A DNA stretch of 64,000 bases from Bacillus massiliglaciei (GTDB lineage Bacteria; Bacillota; Bacilli; Bacillales; DSM-1321): contig NZ_LT622360.1 in NCBI RefSeq assembly GCF_900098925.1, positions 294,384-358,383 on the forward strand, in the 5' to 3' direction. The translations under genes and the position numbers were made by a program. The first letter of the stretch is position 1, and every line of letters starts with the position of its first letter. The notes under the pieces were generated by a model. That model searched no databases, was not told the origin of the DNA, and was given only the letters and a program-made list of their open reading frames with translations. This document shows positions 41,437 through 50,399 of this stretch, in pieces.

Positions 41437-42354
41437 TTATACAGAAGTATTTTTGCTTTTCTTTTGATACATCCACATCTCAATGGTTCCCGACCCAAGC
41501 ATAACTCCGGATACAATGAAAATTAAGCCGACAAATTGGGCAGGCATGATGGTTTCTTTGAGGAACAGGGCAGCTCCTACTAGAGAGAAGAATGTATTTA
41601 GATTAAGGAAAATGGAGGATTCCGCAGCACCTACCTTGCCGATCGCATAGTTATAAACCATATGTCCGATACCTGTTGCGATAATCGCAGAGAAAAAGAA
41701 GGCGGTCCAAATCGATGCAGGAGCAGATAGGACGGAAGTCAATCCGCCAGGTTCCTTCCAAATGCTGATGCAAAATAGAATGATAGATCCTATCAGCATC
41801 ATATACCCTGTTAACAGGCGCGGATCCATTGTTTTTGCCGCCCGGTTAATTAAGATGAAGCTTAAGGCCTGAGAAAGAATAGCAAAGAAAATATCTGCAT
41901 CTCCTAGATTGACAGACTGGATGTTACCGCTTCCAGCAAGGACGGTGAAACTGACGCCGACACCGCCGCTAATAAATCCTATAAAACGAATGAAGGAAGG
42001 CTTTCTTCGCAAAAAGGCCATCGATAAAAGGACAGTCAGAAGAGGCCCCATCCCTAATATTAACCCTGCATTAGTAGCTGATGTCTTTGTCAGACCTTCC
42101 GCTAAAAGGAAATGGTGAAATACAATACTTAAAAGGGTTCCTCCTAAAATAAAGGATAATTCGCTTTTTTTAGGAAGGCGAATGCTGCACATGAAACCGA
42201 GAATCAAAAAGACAATTAGCGAGGCAGTGAAAATTCTTAAAGATGTAATGGTAATCGGCTCTGCATACTCTACTAATATTTTCACTACTGAAACATTTAA
42301 TCCCCAGGTAATCATGATCCCGGTCAGCAGGATGTAGATTTTTGAATGACTCAT
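41437..42354 (-). CDS. EamA/DMT-family transporter
   Basis: A 305-residue membrane protein with ten hydrophobic segments in two EamA repeats. Repeat one starts LLTGIMITWGLNVSVVKILVEYAEPITITSLRIFTASLIVFL; repeat two contains GGVGVSFTVLAG, then LGDADIFFAILSQALSFILINRAAK, and ends GAALFLKETIMPAQFVGLIFIVSGVMLGS. Such proteins export metabolites; the substrate is unknown. ATG 42354 has AAAGG 9 nt upstream; two earlier in-frame ATGs (42396-42405 region) are less likely. It converges on the sugar-acid locus and need not be linked to it. Confidence 0.88.
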   Translation of the reverse strand: MSHSKIYILLTGIMITWGLNVSVVKILVEYAEPITITSLRIFTASLIVFLILGFMCSIRLPKKSELSFILGGTLLSIVFHHFLLAEGLTKTSATNAGLILGMGPLLTVLLSMAFLRRKPSFIRFIGFISGGVGVSFTVLAGSGNIQSVNLGDADIFFAILSQALSFILINRAAKTMDPRLLTGYMMLIGSIILFCISIWKEPGGLTSVLSAPASIWTAFFFSAIIATGIGHMVYNYAIGKVGAAESSIFLNLNTFFSLVGAALFLKETIMPAQFVGLIFIVSGVMLGSGTIEMWMYQKKSKNTSV

Positions 42355-42727
42355 TGGAAACATCCTTTCAACTATAACGATTGGATAATTATACACTATT
42401 TTCAAATTATTAGTACTTGTAAATTTATTATTTTTAATAAAGCAGCTTCCGCATTTGTTAAATGGAATACCCGTCTTTTTAGAATAGTTCTTAAGCAGAT
42501 GAAAATCTACAAAAATCTGAATAATTCAAAAACATTGTCAATTGATAGTCGATATCTTACAATATGAGGTACCAAACTGTTTTTTTACAGAGATTGGTAA
42601 TGGGAGGGCTGAAGAAACGGGCTGTATTTATGCAGGACATGTCAATCCAAAATGGTAAATAAATACAAGTGCGGCAGACGCGGAGTTCAGAGGGGCCTTT
42701 TATAAATAGAGCGAAAGGATGTTGAGC
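42355..42727. other. Intergenic region between the exporter and the YkfC-like gene
   Basis: About 370 bp between divergent genes. A TATAAT box for the exporter lies near 42391-42396 on the minus strand, with a poor -35. The remainder shows no gene, RNA or strong repeat. Confidence 0.4.
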
Positions 42728-43726
42728 ATGAGCGGACCAAAATGGATTGTTATACTTTTGTCACTGGTCATACTCTTTTCAGGACCTGTATTATCAAAAG
42801 CTGAAGAAAGAGAAAGCACAGCTTATATTGATGTTGCTGCAGCCACACTGTGGACAGAACCGGGTCTGCTAAGGGACTTGGATGCTCCTTCGGCTTCGCA
42901 TCCTGTCGATTTAAAAAATTGGACGGGCAGTATGAGCTATGAAGATAAACTGTGGCTTGTCGGGAACTTAGAGACTCAGGCATTATACGGATCAAGAGTA
43001 ACCATCCTCGAAGAAAAAGGGGATTGGGTGAAGGTAGCCGCTGCAAACCAGCCTACACCAAGAAACAGTGAGGGTTATCCTGGTTGGATGCCAAAGAAAC
43101 AATTGGTGTATAACAGGGGATTCGGACAAAAACTCGACCGGAATTTTGCTATCGTCACCTCGCCTTCTGCCTGGCTTTATAAAGACCAAAAACAGAAAAA
43201 AAGATTCTTGGAGCTAAGCTTTGATACCCGGCTTCCTGTCCTGCAGCAAAAGAAAGACGCGATTCAAGTCATGACACCGGGAGCAGGAGCAAAGTGGATT
43301 TCTAAGATGGATGCATCTGTTTATAAAAATGAGGATCAAATCCCGGTCCCTGCTGGAGAAACCATCGTCGAAACGGGGGAGATTTTCCTTGGTCTGCCTT
43401 ATCTTTGGGCTGGAATGTCAGGCTTTGGTTTTGACTGTTCTGGATTTACGTATACGGTGTATCATGCCAACGGGATCACGATTCCGCGTGATTCTTCTGT
43501 ACAGGCAGTAAATGGAACACCAGTGAATAAGGAAGATTGGCAAGCGGGTGATCTTTTGTTTTTTGGCTATGATGAAGGAAAAGGAAAAATTCATCATGTG
43601 GGCATCTATATAGGCGACGGAAAAATGATCCATTCTCCGAACAGCTCAACCCACGTCAGAATTGATGAGATTGCAGTCTCCGGCTATGGAAATGAATACG
43701 CTGGAGCCAGAAGGTATATAAAATAA
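42728..43726 (+). CDS. ykfC: Secreted NlpC/P60 cell-wall endopeptidase, YkfC type
   Basis: A 332-residue exported enzyme. A signal peptide (WIVILLSLVILFSGPVLSKAEE, cleavage near 24) is followed by SH3-like segments (VAAATLWTEPG; VGNLETQALYGSRVTILEEKGDWVKVA; PGWMPKKQLV). The C-terminal NlpC/P60 domain has the catalytic Cys in GFDCSGFTY, His in IHHVGIYIG and HSPNSSTHVR. Fits gamma-D-Glu-L-diamino acid endopeptidases such as YkfC, which trim murein peptides. ATG 42728 chosen because GAAAGG lies at good distance; the ATG at 42719 touches it. No ykfA/B/D partners are adjacent. Confidence 0.87.
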   Translation: MSGPKWIVILLSLVILFSGPVLSKAEERESTAYIDVAAATLWTEPGLLRDLDAPSASHPVDLKNWTGSMSYEDKLWLVGNLETQALYGSRVTILEEKGDWVKVAAANQPTPRNSEGYPGWMPKKQLVYNRGFGQKLDRNFAIVTSPSAWLYKDQKQKKRFLELSFDTRLPVLQQKKDAIQVMTPGAGAKWISKMDASVYKNEDQIPVPAGETIVETGEIFLGLPYLWAGMSGFGFDCSGFTYTVYHANGITIPRDSSVQAVNGTPVNKEDWQAGDLLFFGYDEGKGKIHHVGIYIGDGKMIHSPNSSTHVRIDEIAVSGYGNEYAGARRYIK

Positions 43727-43737
43727 AGTCCGGAAAA

Positions 43738-43771
43738 GCTTAAGGGAATCAGTCTCCCTTAAGCCTTTTTT
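43738..43771 (+). terminator. Terminator of the YkfC-like gene
   Basis: A perfect 10-bp stem GCTTAAGGGA/TCCCTTAAGC (43738-43747/43755-43764) followed by six T. Confidence 0.88.
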
Positions 43772-43915
43772 GCCCTGTTTCAAATGGGGAAAATGCAGGG
43801 TATAACAAAAGATTCCTTCGTTAGGTATCATTTTTAGTCTAATGGCTGGATGAAATATTGCAGGAAAACTTCACGTGGATCAAGGGAAGTTCTGTAAATG
43901 GAGGGGTGAAAATGT

Positions 43916-44644
43916 ATGTGGACCGCAGCTTTTTGGGGAGCGGTATCAGGGTCAGCCGTTTTCATTGGGGCTGTTATAGCTTTGCTGATAAAAATCCCTA
44001 AAAAAATCATTGGATTTATCATGGCTTTTGGTACAGGCGTCTTAATCGGAGCGGCAGCTTATGAATTGCTCGCCGAATCTGTTGCCGATGGAGGGATGCT
44101 GGCGACTGCCGTTGGATTTATTGCCGGGGCCGGCATATTTACTTTGCTGGATACCTGGATTTCTAAGAAAGGGGCAGCGGACAGGAAACGCTCAGGCGAT
44201 CAGGGAGCCCCAAAGGGAATGGCGATTTTTATTGGAACGGTGATGGATGCCATCCCTGAATCCATTATGATTGGGGCGAGTCTCCTGACAGGGCAATCTG
44301 TCAGCTGGCTCCTTGTTGCTGCCATATTTATCAGTAATATACCAGAGGGACTTTCGAGCACAAGCGGCTTGAAGAAAAGCGGTTATACTGCATCGAGAAT
44401 TTGTCTTTTGTGGGCAGCTGTTATTGTCATATCCTCGTTAAGCTCTTGGGGGGGATATTTCTTTCTTGCTGAAGCCCCTGATTCTATTCTTGCCGGAATC
44501 GCTGCATTTGCCGGAGGCGGAATTATTGCCATGATATCTTCTACGATGATGCCCGAAGCGTATGAAGACAGCGGACCGGCAACAGGATTTATTGCCTCCT
44601 TAGGTTTGCTGGTGTCATTAATTTTGAATCAGTTTTCTTCATGA
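43916..44644 (+). CDS. ZIP-family metal transporter
   Basis: A 242-residue membrane protein with about eight hydrophobic segments. The metal-site helices are recognisable: FIGTVMDAIPESIMIGASLL (TM4-like, DxxPE) and AIFISNIPEGLSSTSGLKKSGY (TM5-like NxPEG). The variable loop is short, with basic and polar residues (KKGAADRKRSGDQ). Family members import Zn2+ or other divalent metals; the histidine usual in TM4 is replaced, so selectivity is uncertain. ATG 43916 after GGAGGGG; an ATG 4 bp earlier is out of frame. Confidence 0.85.
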   Translation: MWTAAFWGAVSGSAVFIGAVIALLIKIPKKIIGFIMAFGTGVLIGAAAYELLAESVADGGMLATAVGFIAGAGIFTLLDTWISKKGAADRKRSGDQGAPKGMAIFIGTVMDAIPESIMIGASLLTGQSVSWLLVAAIFISNIPEGLSSTSGLKKSGYTASRICLLWAAVIVISSLSSWGGYFFLAEAPDSILAGIAAFAGGGIIAMISSTMMPEAYEDSGPATGFIASLGLLVSLILNQFSS

Positions 44645-44662
44645 TTATTTCTTTCTTTGATC

Positions 44663-44691
44663 TTTACATAGAGAGAATAAATGCATACAAG
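44663..44691 (+). promoter_or_regulatory. Weak promoter candidate for the UMF1 transporter gene
   Basis: TTTACA (44663-44668) and TACAAG (44686-44691) with a 17-bp spacer, 38 bp upstream of the start codon. Confidence 0.35.
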
Positions 44692-44729
44692 CTGAAATAG
44701 CTTATAAAAAAGGTTCCAGGAGGGATGGG

Positions 44730-45989
44730 ATGAGCAGCAGGCTGTCCGTGAAGGAAAGAAGCTGGGCTTTCTATGATTGGGCCAATTCGGCCTATTCTGT
44801 TGTTGTGGTGACAGCTATATTCCCTTTGTATTTTAAAGAAGCGGCTTCCGCGGCAGGTATTTCGGCTTCCGTTTCCACAGCATACTGGGGATATGCCAAT
44901 TCTATTTCCACGCTTTTTATTTCATTACTTGCTCCTATTTTGGGAACACTTGCTGATTTTAAAAACTTTAAGAAGCGGTTTTTTTTCTTTTTTGCTTCAC
45001 TTGGAATTGTTTTTACTTTCCTGCTCGCTGCTGTGCCTGCAGATCAATGGCTGCTCCTGCTCATTTGTTTCATTCTTACTTCTGTTGGCTATGCGGGCGC
45101 CAATATCTTTTATGACGCCTTTTTGGTTGATGTAACGGATGAAACCAGAATGCACCGTGTCTCTTCGTATGGCTTCGCTTATGGATACGTGGGCAGCATA
45201 ATCCCATTTTTATTTGGAATTGTACTCATTCTTCTTTCACAGAACCAGGTAATTTCTTTGACTCCTGTCATGGCTAGTCAGGCTGCCTTTGCTATTACCG
45301 CTTTATGGTGGGGGCTTTTTACCATTCCTTTAATCAAAAATGTCGAACAGGTCTATTATGCAGAAAGAGTCCCAAAACTGATAACCGCAAGTTTTAAAAA
45401 GCTGTTTGCCACAATAAGAAATATCCGTTCCTACAAAACATTAAGTCTGTTTTTGCTGGCTTACTTCTTTTATATTGACGGCGTAAATACGATCACGGTT
45501 ATGGCGACTGCGTTCGGTTCCGATTTAGGAATTGGTTCAGCGGACTTATTAATGATCTTATTGGTGACACAGATAGTTGCTGCGCCATCGGCCATTTTGT
45601 TCGGAAACCTTGCAGAACGATATCAAGAGAAAAGGATGATTATGGCTGGTATCGGGATATATATTGGAATATCCGTTTATGCGTATTTTCTTGATTCTTT
45701 ACTGGATTTTTGGATTATTGCATTGCTCGTAGGCTGTGCCCAGGGGGGAGTGCAGGCATTAAGCAGATCGTATTTTGCCAAGCTGATTCCTAAGGAAGCC
45801 TCTAATGAATTTTTTGGCTTTTATAATATTTTCGGTAAATTTGCTGCCATTATCGGGCCGCTGCTTGTCGGGGTCACGGCCCAAATGACGGGGAGGACAA
45901 ATGATGGCGTTTTCAGCTTGATTCTGCTTTTTATCATTGGGGTTCTTATCCTGATGAAGCTGCCGCGTCAGGAGAGACCTTTTTCATAG
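44730..45989 (+). CDS. yxiO: UMF1/Atg22-family MFS transporter (YxiO-like)
   Basis: A 419-residue 12-TM transporter. The opening KERSWAFYDWANSAYSVVVVTAIFPLYF is the signature of the Atg22/UMF1 group. Further marks: APILGTLADFKNFKKRFF, YGFAYGYVGSIIPFL, GCAQGGVQALSRSYFAKLIPKEASNEFFGFYNIFGKFAAIIGPLLVG. A yeast relative exports amino acids from the vacuole; bacterial substrates are not established. Ends before a bidirectional terminator shared with ctaB. Confidence 0.9.
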   Translation: MSSRLSVKERSWAFYDWANSAYSVVVVTAIFPLYFKEAASAAGISASVSTAYWGYANSISTLFISLLAPILGTLADFKNFKKRFFFFFASLGIVFTFLLAAVPADQWLLLLICFILTSVGYAGANIFYDAFLVDVTDETRMHRVSSYGFAYGYVGSIIPFLFGIVLILLSQNQVISLTPVMASQAAFAITALWWGLFTIPLIKNVEQVYYAERVPKLITASFKKLFATIRNIRSYKTLSLFLLAYFFYIDGVNTITVMATAFGSDLGIGSADLLMILLVTQIVAAPSAILFGNLAERYQEKRMIMAGIGIYIGISVYAYFLDSLLDFWIIALLVGCAQGGVQALSRSYFAKLIPKEASNEFFGFYNIFGKFAAIIGPLLVGVTAQMTGRTNDGVFSLILLFIIGVLILMKLPRQERPFS

Positions 45990-45996
45990 AAGACAT

Positions 45997-46041
45997 AAAA
46001 AAAGGAAGCTCGATTCTGCTGCGAATGGAACTTCCTTTTTT
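45997..46041. terminator. Bidirectional terminator between yxiO and ctaB
   Basis: The stem AAAAAAAGGAAG.../...CTTCCTTTTTT with an inner ATTC/GAAT pairing and A/T runs on both sides. Confidence 0.85.
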
Positions 46042-46042
46042 G

Positions 46043-46960
46043 CTATCTGATAAATGAGAAGATAATCATCGTTACTAACAGGATCGTCAGGTGATTTAAG
46101 GAAATGATGAACGAAAGCTTCGCCCATTTTTGATCATCCTTCTTATTAAAACTGTATACGCATGCTGCAAACCATACGATCGTAAGAAGCAGCATTGTCA
46201 GTGCAAGAAACTTACTGAAAGGCCAGAATAAAAATGATGCAGCCATTAATAGGATTAAATAAACAATCGATTGAATTTTAGTCCGTTTAATGCCTTTAAT
46301 CACGGGGAGCATCGGGATGCCGGCCGCTTTATATTCTTCAAGTCTGCGGATTGCAATCGCATAAAAATGCGGAGGCTGCCATAAAAACATGAGCATAAAT
46401 AACCCAATCGCAACCGGATGGAAGAGATCATTAGACACGGCTGCCCAGCCAATAAGCGGAGGCATAGCACCGGAAAGACTGCCTACCTCTGTATTTAATA
46501 CGGTTGTGCGTTTAGTCCACATCGTATAGGGGAAGACATAAAATAAAAACCCTAACAGTCCCATTAAAAAGGCAAGCATTGACGCAGAATATAAGAGCAC
46601 AAGTCCTGCCGCTGTTAAGAAGATTCCGAGCCATAAAGCAAATTTGGGATTGATCGAACCATCCACTGTCGGCCGGCTCTGGGTCCTTTTCATAATGGCA
46701 TCAATATCCTGATCATAAAAATTATTGATGGCTCCTGCACCGCCAACTACCATTGAAGTACCTATTATAGCTAAAACGATGACCGGAATGTATGCGGCAA
46801 AGCTTAGGTCGAAAGCATACAAAGCAAGACAAAGTCCTGCAATCATTCCCATCACGTTCGACTTAATGATTCCTGTTTTAATGATTCCTCTTATAACATT
46901 CCATGAAAAGTAAGACTTTAAAGAAAAAGAGGTCTTTTCCATTACTTCTGTATTGTTCAC
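46043..46960 (-). CDS. ctaB: Protoheme IX farnesyltransferase (heme O synthase)
   Basis: About 305 residues, a nine-TM UbiA-family prenyltransferase. The prenyl-diphosphate motif is GGAGAINNFYDQDIDAIMKRTQSRP; also NTEVGSLSGAMPPLIGW, LFMLMFLWQPPHFYAIAI and GIPMLPVIKGI. It attaches farnesyl to heme B to make heme O for terminal oxidases. The GTG at 46960 is 7 nt after GGAG and is preferred to the ATG at 46966, only 2 nt after it. It is not next to ctaA or ctaCDEF, so this could be the second paralogue (ctaO). It diverges from csoR. Confidence 0.92.
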   Translation of the reverse strand: MNNTEVMEKTSFSLKSYFSWNVIRGIIKTGIIKSNVMGMIAGLCLALYAFDLSFAAYIPVIVLAIIGTSMVVGGAGAINNFYDQDIDAIMKRTQSRPTVDGSINPKFALWLGIFLTAAGLVLLYSASMLAFLMGLLGFLFYVFPYTMWTKRTTVLNTEVGSLSGAMPPLIGWAAVSNDLFHPVAIGLFMLMFLWQPPHFYAIAIRRLEEYKAAGIPMLPVIKGIKRTKIQSIVYLILLMAASFLFWPFSKFLALTMLLLTIVWFAACVYSFNKKDDQKWAKLSFIISLNHLTILLVTMIIFSFIR

Positions 46961-47187
46961 TATCATTCTCCTCTTTTTTTATGATTGAGAATAAAGGATT
47001 GGTTTTTCGTTGCCTTATTATTTTAACATAAATTTAATTTAGAAGGCTTGATTAGGCTCGGTCAAATTTCGTCAATAATATGGACAAAGTGTGAATATTT
47101 GAAAAATGACAGGTTTTCCTGCTGGAATTCCTATCCATAAGCCAGAAAGGGATAATACCGAAAAAAATCGGTGAAAAGTAAACGTTC

Positions 47188-47216
47188 TTTACATAGGGTA
47201 GGGGGGTATGGTAATT
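47188..47216 (+). promoter_or_regulatory. csoR promoter with CsoR operator
   Basis: -35 TTTACA (47188-47193), 17-bp spacer, and a -10-like GTAATT after TGG. The spacer is the GC-rich sequence ATAGGGTAGGGGGGTATGG (47194-47212), which looks like known copper-responsive CsoR operators (a G-run flanked by TA and AT). CsoR binding would cover the polymerase site, giving copper-dependent autoregulation of csoR-copZ. Confidence 0.65.
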
Positions 47217-47237
47217 TGAGTGTAAGGAGTGATGCGA

Positions 47238-47579
47238 ATGGAACAGGAAAGTAATCCTAATTTGGAAGATCATCCTCATTGCCAAGAACCTTCCCAGAGC
47301 AGAAAAAGCCATCATTCAGAAGCGGTGAAAAAGAATTTAGTCAGCCGTTTGAATCGTATCGAAGGCCAAATAAGAGGGATTAAAGGACTTATTGAAAAGG
47401 ATACGTATTGTGATGATGTTATTACACAGATATCGGCAACTCAAGCGGCTTTGAACAGTATCGCTAAAATTCTTTTAGAAGGACATATGAAGAATTGTGT
47501 TGTCAGCCGCATTCATGAGGGAGACCTGGAAGTAGTCGATGAAGTGTTGGTAACCATCCAAAAATTAATGAAAAAGTAA
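47238..47579 (+). CDS. csoR: Copper-sensing repressor CsoR
   Basis: A 113-residue all-helical DUF156 repressor. The Cu(I) ligands Cys58, His83 and Cys87 keep the 25- and 4-residue spacing of B. subtilis CsoR. The core is RLNRIEGQIRGIKGLIEKDTYCDDVITQISATQAALNSIAKILLEGHMKNCV. The N-terminus is extended and rich in His and Cys (DHPHCQE; KSHHSE), perhaps extra metal binding. ATG 47238 is 8 nt after AGGAG. Releases its operator when it binds Cu(I). It is followed after 16 bp by copZ. Confidence 0.92.
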   Translation: MEQESNPNLEDHPHCQEPSQSRKSHHSEAVKKNLVSRLNRIEGQIRGIKGLIEKDTYCDDVITQISATQAALNSIAKILLEGHMKNCVVSRIHEGDLEVVDEVLVTIQKLMKK

Positions 47580-47595
47580 AGGAGAAGATGATTGA

Positions 47596-47802
47596 ATGGA
47601 AAACGTAACATTAAATGTTAAAGGAATGTCTTGCGGACATTGTGTAAAGGCAGTAGAAGGCAGCGTTGGGGAACTGGAAGGTGTAAAAGAAGTGGAAGTC
47701 AGCCTGGAAGATGGAAAAGTAAGGGTTCTGTTTGAAGAAGATAAAGTGAAACTGGCTTCTATTAAAGAAGCTATAGATGACCAGGGATACGACGTCGAAT
47801 AA
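47596..47802 (+). CDS. copZ: Copper chaperone CopZ
   Basis: A 68-residue HMA-domain metallochaperone (NVTLNVKGMSCGHCVKAVEGSVGE) with the MxCxxC copper site at Cys13/Cys16. It carries Cu(I) in the cytosol to the CopA ATPase. A terminator follows directly, so copA is not in this operon; it must lie elsewhere or be missing. The RBS is AAAGGAG. Confidence 0.94.
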   Translation: MENVTLNVKGMSCGHCVKAVEGSVGELEGVKEVEVSLEDGKVRVLFEEDKVKLASIKEAIDDQGYDVE

Positions 47803-47818
47803 CACAGCTTTCATGTAG

Positions 47819-47868
47819 TTTCCTCAAAAAAACGTACTGTTTTTATACAGTACGTTTTTTTGAGGAAA
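47819..47868. terminator. Long bidirectional terminator after copZ
   Basis: A perfect 21-bp inverted repeat (47819-47839/47848-47868) that contains A7 and T7 runs, ending copZ and the convergent nucleoside hydrolase gene. Confidence 0.9.
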
Positions 47869-47874
47869 GCTGTT

Positions 47875-48798
47875 TTATACCCGTTCCATGAAAAGCTGCA
47901 GGAATTTGTCTGCGTCAACCCCAAAACCGACCTTGACATTCGGTTCCTTGCTCTTGATTCTTGAAAGGTCTTCTACAGTTTCTCCGATTGCATGATCCTC
48001 TAAATCTACCTTCAGAAACATCGGATGTGTATGGATGAGCCCGGGATGCGTTACAGCCCCTACAGCCAGCGGGTCATGCAGGGCACAGCCGTTTAAAAAA
48101 GGATACCTTTCACTGTAGAAGGTAAGATAATGGGATGAAATATCTGCCAGAAATGTATGTACTTTATCTTCTTGCTGCCGCCAGGTTTCAATCGATTCTC
48201 TCGGCAGGACGGTTTTCATCGTCACATCAAGACCTATTAATGTGATTGGCAGGCTGGACTGAAAGACCTTTTCGGCCGCATGCGGATCAGCATATATATT
48301 AGCTTCTGCAAATTTCGTTACATTGCCTGGGGCGGCTACTGCACCGCCCATGATGACGACATGTCCGATTTGCCGGCTGAAATCCGGTTCTTTTTCCAAA
48401 ACGACTGCCAGGTTTGTTAGAGCAGCGGTCGTAATTAATGTAAGATCTTTTCCATACATATTGGCTGCCTGAAGAATGAATTCTGATGCCGGCATATCTT
48501 CTGCAGTCAAAACTGGTTCAGGAAGAAATGTATTCCCAAGTCCGTCAGCACCGTGTACATCCGTTGCCGTATGGAATTCCTGTCGAAGGACCAGCGGTTT
48601 TGACGCCCCTTTGTAAACCGGGATTTTCTTCTCAAGCAATTCAAGAACTTGTAAGGTGTTTCTGGTAGTTGAATTGATTCCGATATTTCCGTGAGAAGTC
48701 GTGATCCCAATCACTTCAATTTCCGGAGAATTCACGGCATATGCTATGGCTAACGCATCGTCAATGCCAGTGTCTACATCTAAAATGACTTTTTTCAT
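47875..48798 (-). CDS. Inosine-uridine-type nucleoside hydrolase
   Basis: A 307-residue nucleoside hydrolase. The calcium-binding DVDTGIDDALAI motif is at the N-terminus; VIGITTSHGNIG, VIMGGAVAAPGNVTKFAEANIYADPHAAEKVF and GCALHDPLAVGAVTHPGL carry the remaining Ca2+ and ribose ligands. It hydrolyses ribonucleosides to base plus ribose in the cytosol; base preference unknown. The RBS is GAGGTGATG. A single gene. Confidence 0.92.
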   Translation of the reverse strand: MKKVILDVDTGIDDALAIAYAVNSPEIEVIGITTSHGNIGINSTTRNTLQVLELLEKKIPVYKGASKPLVLRQEFHTATDVHGADGLGNTFLPEPVLTAEDMPASEFILQAANMYGKDLTLITTAALTNLAVVLEKEPDFSRQIGHVVIMGGAVAAPGNVTKFAEANIYADPHAAEKVFQSSLPITLIGLDVTMKTVLPRESIETWRQQEDKVHTFLADISSHYLTFYSERYPFLNGCALHDPLAVGAVTHPGLIHTHPMFLKVDLEDHAIGETVEDLSRIKSKEPNVKVGFGVDADKFLQLFMERV

Positions 48799-48855
48799 CT
48801 TTTCATCACCTCATTCTCCAGTTTAATGGTTTAGAACAGGTCTGTCTCTAGTAAA

Positions 48856-49503
48856 CTAAAGAACATAAAGATATATACAAAAGAAGTGAGACAAGGTGCC
48901 AAGCATGATGAAAATGTGAAAGATTTCGTGAAATCCCCATTTCCCCCATTGAAAGTAAGGAGGCTTCAGTCCGTAAATAATTCCGCCTGCTGTATAAAAT
49001 ACTCCTCCTAGAATTAATAAGGAAAGTCCCTTTAATCCAATGACGGAAGCAAGCGGGGCAGAGGCAAAGATAATGATCCAACCCATTGCAATATACAAGA
49101 ATGTGGAAAGCCATCTTGGACAATTGAACCAAATCATTTTAAAAGCGACTCCCAAAACGGCCAGAACAAGAACAATTGTAAAGTACGTCCAACCGATTGT
49201 TCCGTTTAAGCTTACGAGACAAAAAGGAGTATAAGAACCCGCAATCAGAACAAAAATCATAGAATGATCTACCTTCCTTAAGAAAGCAATCACCCGGTCA
49301 CTGGCTATAGCAGAATGGTAGAGGGCAGAGGCGGAATATAACAAAATCATACTGATGCCAAATATGATAACCGCCCCAATGGTCAGTGATGATCCATCCA
49401 ATTTCGATGCTTTGATGGTAAGAGCCAGTAAGCCAACGAAAGATAGAACAGCTCCCCAAAAATGAGTTAATGCGTTAATAGGTTCTCTAATATAGCTCTG
49501 CAT
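48856..49503 (-). CDS. yplQ: Hemolysin III / PAQR family membrane protein (YplQ-like)
   Basis: A 215-residue seven-TM protein. Family blocks: EPINALTHFWGAVLSF (first His), SALYHS, LRKVDHSMIFVLIAGSYTPFC (Asp/His), and FHEIFHIFIMLGTLSHFF. The conserved Asp and His residues are thought to bind a metal, as in CREST-type hydrolases. Haemolysis is only the historical name; the role in Bacillus is unclear. The RBS is AAAGGAGTG. Confidence 0.9.
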   Translation of the reverse strand: MQSYIREPINALTHFWGAVLSFVGLLALTIKASKLDGSSLTIGAVIIFGISMILLYSASALYHSAIASDRVIAFLRKVDHSMIFVLIAGSYTPFCLVSLNGTIGWTYFTIVLVLAVLGVAFKMIWFNCPRWLSTFLYIAMGWIIIFASAPLASVIGLKGLSLLILGGVFYTAGGIIYGLKPPYFQWGKWGFHEIFHIFIMLGTLSHFFCIYLYVL

Positions 49504-49636
49504 GCAATCACTCCTTTTATGTAGTTTTAATAACTATATAATATGATACTCATATATCATCACGTAGTCAACCTTTACTTGGAGCGGTGTGTAGGATAAA
49601 ATAAATGGTATCAATGATGTAAGCAGGTGAAATCCT

Positions 49637-50233
49637 TTGCAGCAGAAAGAGGAACTTTTGAAGAAGATTGGCATAGAAAGCAAAATCAATATTGAAGATG
49701 TGCCTGACATCGATTTATATATTGATCAGGTTCTTCAGCTTTTTGAAAAGAAATTTGAAGGCACAAAAAGGAATGCTGATGAAAAAGTACTGACTAAGAC
49801 CATGGTCAATAATTATGCGAAAGGAAAATTGTTTTATCCTATAAAGAATAAGAAATACTCCAAAGATCATCTATTATTGATCAGTCTGATTTATCAGTTA
49901 AAAGGCGCTCTTTCCATTAATGATATAAAATCCACGTTAAGCGGCCTGAATCAGTTAATCACAGAAGAAGGATTTGAACTGGAGCCGTTTTACCGAAGTT
50001 TTCTGGAACTTCAGGATAAAGGAGCTGCCCATTTTAAGGAGAACTTAGAATCTCTTATGAATGAATCAAAGAAAGAAGTGAAAAGAGAAGGGCAGGAAAA
50101 CGAATATCTTGAAAAAGCATTAATGATCGCCTCTCTTGTAAATGTAAGCAATCTGTATCGGAGAACCGCGGAACAGCTTATTGATGAATTGGTGAAAACA
50201 CTGCCGGCTGACGGCGTAAAGAAGAAAGATTGA
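49637..50233 (+). CDS. DUF1836-family protein with HTH-like region
   Basis: A 198-residue soluble protein beginning at TTG behind AGGTGA. The middle, LTKTMVNNYAKGKLFYPIKNKKYSKDHLLLISLIYQLKGALSINDIKSTL, is the hallmark of DUF1836, which resembles a MerR-like winged helix. The role is thought to be regulatory; no target is known. The C-terminus is a long amphipathic helix region. It stands alone between yplQ and the nitroreductase. Confidence 0.72.
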   Translation: MQQKEELLKKIGIESKINIEDVPDIDLYIDQVLQLFEKKFEGTKRNADEKVLTKTMVNNYAKGKLFYPIKNKKYSKDHLLLISLIYQLKGALSINDIKSTLSGLNQLITEEGFELEPFYRSFLELQDKGAAHFKENLESLMNESKKEVKREGQENEYLEKALMIASLVNVSNLYRRTAEQLIDELVKTLPADGVKKKD

Positions 50234-50399
50234 TCAGCAGGGACCCGTGAGTGAACACCAATGGGACCGCAGTCAGCTGTTTTCCCCTTCTGAATAATTG
50301 TTGATCAGTGCTGATTGTTATCTTTTTTTTTAGAAATATACTACTATTTTTAATGTAGACTTATAAATTGATTATATATAAGAAGGGGAAGGTGAAACA

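Noticed and set aside
47236-47300. His-rich N-terminus of CsoR as a separate leader peptide
   Set aside because: It is continuous and in frame with the CsoR core and begins at a well-spaced ATG.
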